A DNA stretch of 60,643 nt from Dorea phocaeensis (GTDB lineage: Bacteria; Bacillota; Clostridia; Lachnospirales; Lachnospiraceae), in the NCBI RefSeq assembly GCF_900240315.1, contig NZ_OEPZ01000006.1, positions 1 to 60,643 of the forward strand, written 5' to 3'. Below are positions 44,650-52,660 of this stretch, piece after piece (position 1 is the first letter of the stretch; each line of letters opens with the position of its first letter). The notes under the pieces were generated by a model. The model was given only the letters and a program-made list of their open reading frames with translations. It was not told the origin of the DNA and ran no database searches. A program made the translations under genes and the position numbers.

Positions 44650-44760
44650 TCACGTTGCAGAGCCCGCAAAAACAAGGTCTTAATGGGCTCACCGCCGATT
44701 CCCGGCGTAAAATGAATCGAGTGTTCGCGACCTTCCACTCGTAAAACAAAACTAAAGGAG
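44650..44760 (+). promoter_or_regulatory. Probable queuosine-precursor riboswitch leader of queT
   Basis: Three hairpins are clear: GAGCCC/GGGCTC (44660-44690), CGCCG/CGGCG (44693-44707) and CGAGTG/CACTCG (44718-44741). Loop 1 contains AAGGTC (44674-44679) and loop 3 contains GACCTT (44729-44734), which could pair as a loop-loop interaction. The leader ends in an A-rich stretch ACAAAACTAAAGGAG that includes the ribosome site. Position before queT suggests a preQ1-sensing element, but I cannot assign the class from sequence. Confidence 0.6.
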
Positions 44761-44768
44761 AACAAAAT

Positions 44769-45269
44769 ATGAAAAATCAAAAAGTAACATTCATGACACA
44801 GGCAGCCATGATCGCTGCTATCTACGTGGTGCTAACTTTCGTATTCGCACCATTTTCTTTCGGAGAAGTACAAATTCGAATTTCAGAAGCACTTACCATA
44901 CTTCCCCTATTTACACCAGCGGCTATTCCCGGGTTATTCACAGGATGCCTAATCGGAAACATCCTAGGCGGCGCCATTCTCCCAGATATTATATTTGGCA
45001 GTCTTGCAACTTTGATTGGCGCATTTTTCACGTATCAGCTGCGCAGTAAAAATCCATTTCTTGGACCACTGCCACCAATCATCGCCAACGTTTTCGTTGT
45101 TCCATTCGTACTTCGCTACGGCTATGGCGTTGCACTGCCAATTCCTTTTATGATGTTGACAGTGGGAATAGGTGAAATTATTTCCTGTGGATTATTGGGA
45201 TTAATCATTTATTATGCTTTAAAAAAATATAAAAATGTACTTTTTCGTCCAATTTGGGACAGGGTATAA
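44769..45269 (+). CDS. queT: Queuosine precursor transporter QueT
   Basis: 166 residues. An almost entirely hydrophobic protein with five or six membrane segments; AAMIAAIYVVLTFVFAPFSFG and IRISEALTILPLFTPAAIPG are QueT (ECF S component) signatures. It binds a precursor such as preQ1 or queuine for uptake with the ECF module. The last seven residues (RPIWDRV) and the stop codon are supplied by the REP-like element starting at 45256, so the C-terminus is extended beyond the usual end near KKYKNVLF. Confidence 0.92.
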   Translation: MKNQKVTFMTQAAMIAAIYVVLTFVFAPFSFGEVQIRISEALTILPLFTPAAIPGLFTGCLIGNILGGAILPDIIFGSLATLIGAFFTYQLRSKNPFLGPLPPIIANVFVVPFVLRYGYGVALPIPFMMLTVGIGEIISCGLLGLIIYYALKKYKNVLFRPIWDRV

Positions 45270-45318
45270 TAACATTTGGGACGGAGTTTTTTGAAAAAAA
45301 CTCCGTCCCAAATGTTAT
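45256..45318 (+). repeat. REP-like element, class A, spanning two convergent stop codons
   Basis: GGGACAGGG (45256-45264), short spacer, hairpin with GGGACGGAG (from 45278) and its complement, outer stem ATAACATTT (45269-45277) with AAATGTTAT (45310-45318). The queT stop lies at 45267-45269 and the stop of the opposite gene at 45315-45317, both inside the element. Confidence 0.88.
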
Positions 45319-47756
45319 CCTATATACGTATTTCCACTTCCCGCAGTCATCTGATCCATCTCTTCGTATGGCACACTTCTGCGCTCGCCGCTTGCCACAT
45401 CCACATATGTCACGCTGCTATCGTCATATCCAACCAAAATAACCGCATAAACGGAATCCAGCATAGCAACTACCGGTCGACCCCTTCCTATCAGATACAA
45501 TAATTCTTCCGTGCTGCACCCCGTCAGATCCATATAACTTCCGCCATTTATCTCTTTCATAACTTCTGCCGGCGGCTGCTGCGCTGCAAGCTTTGTTCGT
45601 ATTCCTTCTATAATCTCCTCCTTATCACTGATTGTATGCTGAAGGTTTCGATTTCCACGTTCCCACACATACGTCTGATCTTCCGCCACCACCACTCCGC
45701 TGATGGCATCTGCTGCCCGCACCGCCTCACCGGCTTTTCCGTAACTTCCTTGCAGTTCTCCATGCCCATATACGAAATATTTCTTCTTCGGCTCCGACTC
45801 ATCAAATGTTACCACCGATGGGGTCTCGAACAATACCTGCTTTGGTTTCAGGACTTTTGGCTCCTTATCAGAAATACCGTTTTCAAAAGTCAAACGTCTC
45901 TGCGTTTCCTTCAATTCTGTGGCATAGGACTCCAAATAAATATTACTTTCTTTCTTTTCTTTGTTGTTAGTAATGTAATCCGGCGCTGTTTTCGTATAGG
46001 TTTCTCCATTCTTCGTCGCACGATTCAGTGTAATCATATTATCTTCAAACTCTGCGCTCAGAACAAAAATGCCTTCCACTTCATAAGTCTTGATCACCTT
46101 ACTTTTTTCATCTTGAATCTCAACTTTATACATTGGAAGCGTCCGCTCTCCAAATACGGTTTTTCCCATATCTTCAGCCTTCGCAACACCATAGACAAAG
46201 TCATTCTTCACAAAGCCCAGAGGCTTCAAATATTCCGAATCCTGACAGGTGACTTCTCGTTTCTTTCCATTATCAAGATTCAGCACTTCCAGCTTCTTCG
46301 CGCCGTTTTCATCTCCTTCTTTCTGATAAGCGGCCATATGCCCGTTTTCCGAAATCGTATACTGACTGTCATCTAACCCTTTCACCAGCACAGTCTGTTC
46401 CTCTTCAGAAACCTGATACTCATACAAGGTTCCCTCCAGCATAACATACAACGTATCCTGATCCACATTATAATAAGCCAGCTTATTGAGAGACTGAATC
46501 ACATTTCCATAAGATATATCCGTAGAAATAAATACCTTCTCTTCCACAGAATTCGTCTCTATATCATAGCAGTATACGGCAACTCCGGTCTCACCCTCAT
46601 GCTCTCCCCGGTTCATATAGCCGTACACGGCAAATGTTGTATTCCCCTTTCCATCCATTTCAAGAAGTTCCAACTGATGCTGTGCAACCAGATTGCGCCC
46701 GTCTGTATTCTCTGCAGCTGAAAAACTAAATACCAGGGAAATTTCATCTGTATTTTTATTATAGTTCCACAGTTCTTCTCCCACAATAAACGATACAATA
46801 GAACCGTCTTTATTGACTTCATAAGGAATATTTTCCGACTGAATTCCAAGTAGGGTTCCTTTCTCATTCAACACCACTTTTGTCGGATCAAACAGCTGAT
46901 CCATTGTCCGATCGTAATCCAAAAGATATGTTTTATTTACCTCTGGAATATGACGAACACGAAAAAATTCCTTCACAGTATAAAGATCCGTCTCATTTTC
47001 TTCTCCCTTGCAGCGGACGCGATACTCCAACTGCACCGAAGTCGAAGAACTATTCATCTCCTTAATGTACCAGCGTTCTCCCTGCTCTACAACCGGTTCC
47101 AGCTCCCCCCAGGATACATGATCATAATCAGAATGAATCGTCACATGTCCAAAGGTCGTATTATCTCCCTCTTCACTCGGCTCAATCGCAGCGCCAACTC
47201 CCGCTCCTTCTACTTTTCCCAGGGCACTTTCGTGGAAGTTGCGAATATAATCCAGGCACTCCAGCATATGCGCATCGGTGCCATTTTTTATCCGGGTATA
47301 AAAATGTACCAATTGATCCTTCCCGAGGTTAAGAGTCAGCTCCAACACCCGCTCCTCTGTCAAAAGGCCCTCTTGATCAAACTCCAGAGCAATCTCCTCG
47401 CCCGGCTTTTTCACGGTCTCATCCAACAATTTTTCTTTTCCGTTCAGCGAAAAAATCCGATATCTCAGACTCTCTATTTTATTTCCATACTCCTGAACAG
47501 AAAGATTCAAACACCCGTTTACCACTGGCGTAATAGAATCACGCATAGACACAATATCCATCCGTTTCGCATAACCACTCAGTGTATTCAGACTATACCC
47601 ATCATAAGAAAAGGAAACCTGGGGGTAGGTAGCCGCCCCCATGTCCGCTGTCATATCGTCATTTCCTTTATTCGTCAAATATCCAAAGAATAGCACTGCT
47701 ACCACAAATACTGCCGATAAAATCCCGATATTTAACAATCTTTTTTTCCAACTCAT
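45315..47756 (-). CDS. Large membrane-anchored protein with degenerate C39-like C-terminal domain
   Basis: 813 residues. One N-terminal membrane segment (about 7-27) and a long extracytoplasmic part of beta-rich repeats (propeller-like, with motifs such as VAVYCYDIETNSVEEKVF and KLEVLNLDNGKKREV). The C-terminal domain (about 735-813) has the fold pattern of C39-type papain-like peptidases, GRPVVAMLDSVYAVILVGYD and VTYVDVASGER, but the catalytic His position reads Tyr (VYAVILVGYD) and I see no catalytic Cys. It is therefore probably a binding domain. Function is unknown; it follows the methyltransferase and a two-component system on the same strand. The stop codon is in a REP-like element. Confidence 0.68.
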   Translation of the reverse strand: MSWKKRLLNIGILSAVFVVAVLFFGYLTNKGNDDMTADMGAATYPQVSFSYDGYSLNTLSGYAKRMDIVSMRDSITPVVNGCLNLSVQEYGNKIESLRYRIFSLNGKEKLLDETVKKPGEEIALEFDQEGLLTEERVLELTLNLGKDQLVHFYTRIKNGTDAHMLECLDYIRNFHESALGKVEGAGVGAAIEPSEEGDNTTFGHVTIHSDYDHVSWGELEPVVEQGERWYIKEMNSSSTSVQLEYRVRCKGEENETDLYTVKEFFRVRHIPEVNKTYLLDYDRTMDQLFDPTKVVLNEKGTLLGIQSENIPYEVNKDGSIVSFIVGEELWNYNKNTDEISLVFSFSAAENTDGRNLVAQHQLELLEMDGKGNTTFAVYGYMNRGEHEGETGVAVYCYDIETNSVEEKVFISTDISYGNVIQSLNKLAYYNVDQDTLYVMLEGTLYEYQVSEEEQTVLVKGLDDSQYTISENGHMAAYQKEGDENGAKKLEVLNLDNGKKREVTCQDSEYLKPLGFVKNDFVYGVAKAEDMGKTVFGERTLPMYKVEIQDEKSKVIKTYEVEGIFVLSAEFEDNMITLNRATKNGETYTKTAPDYITNNKEKKESNIYLESYATELKETQRRLTFENGISDKEPKVLKPKQVLFETPSVVTFDESEPKKKYFVYGHGELQGSYGKAGEAVRAADAISGVVVAEDQTYVWERGNRNLQHTISDKEEIIEGIRTKLAAQQPPAEVMKEINGGSYMDLTGCSTEELLYLIGRGRPVVAMLDSVYAVILVGYDDSSVTYVDVASGERRSVPYEEMDQMTAGSGNTYIG

Positions 47757-48908
47757 TTAAACTTCCCCTTCATGGTCTAACAGCCATCCCAGCGTCGGCG
47801 CTACTCCAAGCGCCTGTTCGCAGCGGCGAATTGCGTCTTCATTCTCCCCTTTGCGCCCTGTTCTTACTGCACGGATTAATATATTCTTTGGCGTGTGTTC
47901 CATATCAATAAACTCCAAAATCTGCGCCTCATAACCTTCCCGTTCCAAATATTGAGCACGGAGTCCATCCGTTACCAACGCTGAAATACGTTCTTTCAAC
48001 AAGCCATATTTTAAAACCGGCGCTAGATCCTCATTTTTAATCTGACGATTCAACTCATGCTGGCAGCACGGCACTGAAAGAATTACCTTTGCATTCCAGT
48101 GCACCGCCTTTGCAAGTGCAAAATCCGTTGCCGTATCACACGCATGCAAGGTTACAACCATATCCACCTCATCTACTCCCGTGTAATCCGCAATATTTCC
48201 CTCCAGAAATTTGAGTTTCTCATACCCATACCGCTGGCTCAGTTCATTACAGTGCCGAATCACATCTTTTTTCAAATCCAGTCCAACAATCCGAATATCG
48301 TAGCGCTTCAATTCATGCAGATAATAGTACATAGCAAATGTAAGATAGGATTTTCCGCAGCCAAAATCCAAAATTGTAAGTTCACGATCTTTTGCAAGCT
48401 GAGGCAGAATATCTTCTATAAATTCCAGAAAACGATTAATCTGACGGAACTTGTCAAACCGTGCACGCACAATCTTTCCCTCTGCTGTCATTACTCCAAG
48501 ATCTACGAGAAACGGAACCGGAATTCCTTCTTCTAACACATACCTTTTCTTCCTGTTATGAGACAGATCCACTTTCTTTGCCTCTCCCTTATGAAGCTTT
48601 CGCTTGATCGTTGCCTTCCCTTTCTTACTTACCAGCACATTGTAATCCGCACACTGCGTCTCCATCTGCATCTGCTTCATATTCTCCATCGCATGAGCCA
48701 AAAGCTCGCTTGCTTCTATCTTATCCACATTCCGGTGAAAAGCCTGATTATTTTCAAAGGTTTCCAATTGGAAGAGCAACTGGTCTTTCTTCATAATTGG
48801 GCGTACTTTCACCTTGGATGGACCATCCTTTTTCCTTGGGTTACTGAGAACGGCCGAAATAAAGTCTATATTTAAATTTTCCTGTAAAAGTTTTCTTAAT
48901 TCATCCAT
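47757..48908 (-). CDS. Class I SAM-dependent methyltransferase (METTL25-like)
   Basis: 383 residues from ATG 48908 (MDELRKLLQ). The open frame upstream of it translates the REP-like element and is not part of the protein. SAM-binding motif I is LTILDFGCGKSYLTFAMYYY, followed by IVGLDLKKDVI and VTLHACDTATDFAL; SVPCCQHELN is typical of the Methyltransf_32 family. RNA is the likely substrate by family resemblance, not proven. The stop codon directly adjoins the ATG of the next gene. Confidence 0.78.
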   Translation of the reverse strand: MDELRKLLQENLNIDFISAVLSNPRKKDGPSKVKVRPIMKKDQLLFQLETFENNQAFHRNVDKIEASELLAHAMENMKQMQMETQCADYNVLVSKKGKATIKRKLHKGEAKKVDLSHNRKKRYVLEEGIPVPFLVDLGVMTAEGKIVRARFDKFRQINRFLEFIEDILPQLAKDRELTILDFGCGKSYLTFAMYYYLHELKRYDIRIVGLDLKKDVIRHCNELSQRYGYEKLKFLEGNIADYTGVDEVDMVVTLHACDTATDFALAKAVHWNAKVILSVPCCQHELNRQIKNEDLAPVLKYGLLKERISALVTDGLRAQYLEREGYEAQILEFIDMEHTPKNILIRAVRTGRKGENEDAIRRCEQALGVAPTLGWLLDHEGEV

Positions 48909-48949
48909 AGCATTTATTATAATAATGTTTTTTCCACAATCCTGCAAGA

Positions 48950-49009
48950 GGGACAGGGGAAAATTAATTGGGGACGGAGGTTTTTGCAAAAACCTCCGTC
49001 CCCAATTAA
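48950..49009 (+). repeat. REP-like element, class A, at the end of a histidine-kinase gene
   Basis: GGGACAGGG (48950-48958), 11-nt spacer, hairpin GGGGACGGAGGTTTTTG with complement, outer stem TTAATT (48964-48969) with AATTAA (49004-49009). The kinase stop codon (49006-49008) is in the right outer arm. Total stem length is about 22 bp. Confidence 0.88.
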
Positions 49010-51642
49010 CAAATCGGAAAGCTCACTGTAACTCTAAACAGATCTCCATCCACATAAATCTCGAATTTTCCACCTTGTATTTCCGTCAATGTCTTTGCAA
49101 TGGAAAGCCCCAATCCGCTTCCCTCGGTACTTCTCGAAATATCTCCGCGAATAAATCTTTCCGTCAGTTCATCTGCCGAAATATTAAGACGTTGTTCAGA
49201 TATGTTTTTCAAATTAAATACTGCCCAGCCATCTTCCGCTTTCAGGTCCGCATAAACTCTCGTTCCCCTTAACGCATATTTCGCTGCATTATTGTAAATA
49301 TTTGCGGTCACCCTCCACATTCTTCGTCCATCTGCCCGTATGATCAATTCCTGATCCGGAAGCGTTAATATCTCCTGTAAATCTCTCGCTTGGAACTTCT
49401 CCGCGAACTCGCCGCTGGTCTGCTGAATCATTTCCACAAAATTGATATTCATGTATTCTAAGCTAATATTCCCGGAGCTCACTTTTGAAGCTTCTACCAC
49501 ATCCTCTGTCAACGTCTTCAAGCGCTGGGACTTCTGTTCTAGAACCTCCAGATAGCGCTGTATTTTAGGATCTTCAAAATTTTCCTGCTTTAAAAGTTCC
49601 ACATAATTAATAATCGAAGTCAAGGGCGTCTTAATATCATGCGAAACATTCGTTATCAAGTCTGTTTTTAAGCGCTCGCTCTTCATATTTTCTTCCAATG
49701 CAGAATCTAGCCCTTCACCAATGGAGTTGATACATTCTGCAATCACTCTCTGCTCTCCGTAAAGCTCTTCCGCAGAAATCTGATAATCAACTTCTCCTCC
49801 GGCAATTTTCTCAATTCCCTTTTTTATCTTCTGCTTTCCTATCGCCTGGTAAATCAAATAGACAAATGCCACCAAATCTGCGCCAAACACTAACACGGCA
49901 AATAGATAGCTTCCACTGGTAATTACCAGCATCCAGTGGAGAAGAAGAAAAACACCAAATATTAGGATTGCCCGCCATACGCATTGAATATGACTATAAA
50001 TTTTTCCAATAAATTTGCCAATACTTCTAAGCACACTGTTTTTCCAAAGTGTTTTCCGTTTTATACGTCTTACCAGGCTCAAATAGCCAATCAAAAACCA
50101 CGCACAGGTATAAACTGCCATCACTGCAATATATGCAATATACGGAATTGCTTCACGAACATAATCGTATCCATTTTGCCCTTCTTCAAACAGATATGGC
50201 GTCACAGACTGAACGGCCGGGAAGAAAATATCCGATGCCACCGCAATTGCAAAGGCCAACGGCCCTATCCAAAGTCCAATTACCAAAACAGCGGCTAGTT
50301 CTGTTTTAATCTTATCAAACCAATTTAAACATACTTCCTGCGTCCGGTTACTGCGGCCTGCAGTTACCGTAAGCCAAATCAAAATCAGAAGAAAAAATAC
50401 CCCCGACACCGCGGCTGTTACTGCAAGAATCTGTGCATTTCCCCCATATTTCTGATACAATTTTGCTTCATTATAGAAGGTGTCATGAATCGGATAGGCC
50501 GTATCTACCGCCACAGCGTATACAAAACTATCTTCATTTGGGCCACTAAATTTAATATGATTCCTCCAGCTTTCTTCATCAATCTCTTGAATATTCGTAT
50601 CAAAATCTTTTAATTTCGGATGAATCACCGCGTACTTTCCCATTGCCTGGACGCTCTTAATGCTATTTTCCAAGTTTGTGTAATCTGAAAACGCCTCACA
50701 ATTCGTATAAATCCGTTTATTTCTTTGATCTGCATAGAGATAAACCAGATTCGTATCCCCTTCTTTATAATATTCTTCCTTATTCAAATAACTGGAAAGC
50801 TCATCATAAATTCCAAAAATTGCATCATGTAACATCTCATACGCTTCATTCAGCCTTCCGTTCCAATACGGATTATTGTTTGCCACATCCACTACACTCT
50901 TTGCATTCAATGGCGGAACTTTTTCCTTCATTACCTGCCCGTCATAATTCCAGCAATCAATATAGGAAATCTTCCCGTCTTCACTTTGCAGTCCGCGGAA
51001 TCCCACACGATCAGCATTTCCCTCATACAATTCTGACGAATGAAGCATCGCTAAAAGATCGTCTTCTGAAGTGGATTCATCTTCCGTAACTACAAATTGA
51101 AGCTCTCCACTGTCGATCATATTTTTAAATTCTTCATAAGAATAATAATGGTAAGAACCATCTGGCTTCTTGCAAACAATAATTTTGTAATATTCACTAT
51201 CTCCATCAACTGCTTCCGCCGGTCTTTCTTCTGCCGCATTATAAATCACGCCTCCCTCGCCAGTGCTATAATACTCTTGCGCCCACTGGTAAAGGTCTTC
51301 CAAGCGGTAAGCCAAACCATGCTCATCCTCTCCGGACAAACTATGCGTGTCTCTATAAGTTTCAATGTCCACAATCTTCTGCGGATCATAATTTCCGTCT
51401 GTCTCAAATTCATCTACATTACGGATTCCATCCATTACGGTATTGGAGGCCTCCCATATCAATGTAGAAAACGCAGCTGTATCCTCATATTTTTCTGCTG
51501 GTTTTCCATGCAGAAGCTCACTTCCCATCACTGGATAACAATATAATAAAAGAATACATCCTACCATAACTGCCACCAATATATGCTCCGCTGCAATTAG
51601 GAACGCTTTTGTAATCGGTGACTGATACCATTGCTGTTTCAT
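49006..51642 (-). CDS. Sensor histidine kinase with large external domain
   Basis: 878 residues. A first membrane segment (about 17-37) is followed by about 360 external residues of mixed composition, then a set of membrane segments between about 405 and 610. The kinase core has NVSHDIKTPLTSIINYVELL with H668 and a C-terminal ATPase domain ending GSGLGLSIAKTL and VTVSFPIC. The unusual size reflects the large sensor part, for which I recognise no domain. It pairs with the response regulator 13 nt upstream. The stop codon lies in a REP-like element. Confidence 0.88.
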   Translation of the reverse strand: MKQQWYQSPITKAFLIAAEHILVAVMVGCILLLYCYPVMGSELLHGKPAEKYEDTAAFSTLIWEASNTVMDGIRNVDEFETDGNYDPQKIVDIETYRDTHSLSGEDEHGLAYRLEDLYQWAQEYYSTGEGGVIYNAAEERPAEAVDGDSEYYKIIVCKKPDGSYHYYSYEEFKNMIDSGELQFVVTEDESTSEDDLLAMLHSSELYEGNADRVGFRGLQSEDGKISYIDCWNYDGQVMKEKVPPLNAKSVVDVANNNPYWNGRLNEAYEMLHDAIFGIYDELSSYLNKEEYYKEGDTNLVYLYADQRNKRIYTNCEAFSDYTNLENSIKSVQAMGKYAVIHPKLKDFDTNIQEIDEESWRNHIKFSGPNEDSFVYAVAVDTAYPIHDTFYNEAKLYQKYGGNAQILAVTAAVSGVFFLLILIWLTVTAGRSNRTQEVCLNWFDKIKTELAAVLVIGLWIGPLAFAIAVASDIFFPAVQSVTPYLFEEGQNGYDYVREAIPYIAYIAVMAVYTCAWFLIGYLSLVRRIKRKTLWKNSVLRSIGKFIGKIYSHIQCVWRAILIFGVFLLLHWMLVITSGSYLFAVLVFGADLVAFVYLIYQAIGKQKIKKGIEKIAGGEVDYQISAEELYGEQRVIAECINSIGEGLDSALEENMKSERLKTDLITNVSHDIKTPLTSIINYVELLKQENFEDPKIQRYLEVLEQKSQRLKTLTEDVVEASKVSSGNISLEYMNINFVEMIQQTSGEFAEKFQARDLQEILTLPDQELIIRADGRRMWRVTANIYNNAAKYALRGTRVYADLKAEDGWAVFNLKNISEQRLNISADELTERFIRGDISRSTEGSGLGLSIAKTLTEIQGGKFEIYVDGDLFRVTVSFPIC

Positions 51643-51654
51643 AGATCCTCCTTT

Positions 51655-52350
51655 CTAAATTTTTTCTATTTTATATCCAACTCCCCACACTACTTTTAAA
51701 TAACGGGGCTCTTTGGGATTGATCTCGATCTTCTCACGAATATGCCGGATATGTACTGCCACCGTATTATCTACACCAATCGCGTCTTCATTCCAGATAC
51801 TTTCATAAATCTGATCAATAGAAAAAACTTTTCCCTGATTTTTCACCAACAATAACAAAATATTATATTCAATCGGAGTCAATTTTACGATCTCACCATC
51901 AACAGTTACTGTTTTCAGATCATCATTGATGGACAATCCACCCGTTTCATAAACCTCCTGATGCTCTGACTCCACGGTACTTCCAAGCTGCGTATATCTC
52001 CTAAGCTGCGATTTTACTCTCGCTACCAATTCCAATGGGTTAAACGGCTTGGTCACATAGTCGTCTGCTCCCACATTTAATCCGAGAATCTTATCCGCAT
52101 CTTCTGATTTTGCGGAAAGAATAATGATCGGCATGTTGTTTTTCTCCCGAATTTTAAGGGTGGCTCTGATCCCGTCCAGCCTTGGCATCATTACATCAAT
52201 TACAAGGAGATCTACTTTCTCCTCTTTCAATACTTTCAGGGCTTCTTCTCCATCGTATGCCTTCAGTACATCATACCCTTCCTGCAGCAGATATATTTCA
52301 ATTGCTTCCACGATTTCTTTATCATCATCACATACTAATATTTTAGCCAT
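51655..52350 (-). CDS. Response regulator, OmpR family
   Basis: 231 residues from ATG 52350 (GGAGGTGAT 6 nt upstream; an ATG nine codons earlier is not supported). Receiver domain: KILVCDDDKEIVEAI, LLVIDVMMPRLDG with phosphoacceptor Asp, LSAKSEDADK, YVTKPFNPLELVARVK. Winged-helix C-terminal domain: LTPIEYNILLLLVKNQGKV and NTVAVHIRHIREKI. It works with the adjacent large sensor kinase. Confidence 0.94.
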   Translation of the reverse strand: MAKILVCDDDKEIVEAIEIYLLQEGYDVLKAYDGEEALKVLKEEKVDLLVIDVMMPRLDGIRATLKIREKNNMPIIILSAKSEDADKILGLNVGADDYVTKPFNPLELVARVKSQLRRYTQLGSTVESEHQEVYETGGLSINDDLKTVTVDGEIVKLTPIEYNILLLLVKNQGKVFSIDQIYESIWNEDAIGVDNTVAVHIRHIREKIEINPKEPRYLKVVWGVGYKIEKI

Positions 52351-52496
52351 TTTCATCACCTCCCTTATACTATACAAGAATAACAGGGAGTTTTTAAGAG
52401 AGATTGGGGAATTTATTAAGATATTTTAAAGAATTTTTCCGCTTCTTTTAGAATTTCAACATACTTTGGACATAATTTCCATGTATACTAAATGTC

Positions 52497-52640
52497 AGAT
52501 AGTTGAAGAGCACATCAACTATCTCCCCCCTCATAAAGTAAAACACCGGGCGTAACCTTCCCGGTGCACACTTTACTCTCATTCCTTTAAATAACTATAG
52601 TAACAACGAACCCCGCTAACCTTTGGTTAGCGGGGTTTCG
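52497..52640 (+). ncRNA. Candidate structured RNA or multi-hairpin intergenic region
   Basis: Three hairpins in 145 nt: AGATAGTTGA/TCAACTATCT (52497-52524), CACCGGG/CCCGGTG enclosed by AAAGT/ACTTT (52535-52574), and a 13-bp stem AACCCCGCTAACC/GGTTAGCGGGGTT (52609-52637). A possible -10 TATACT (52484-52489) would start transcription at the first hairpin, although the -35 is weak. The last hairpin could instead end the minus-strand gene at 52661, because both sides lack a long T tract. No coding frame is credible. Confidence 0.35.
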
Positions 52641-52660
52641 CTGTATAATAAAGATTTCTG

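Noticed and set aside
48909-48989. N-terminal extension of the methyltransferase
   Set aside because: It is read from the REP-like element and lacks a ribosome site at its ATG; MDELRK is the natural start.
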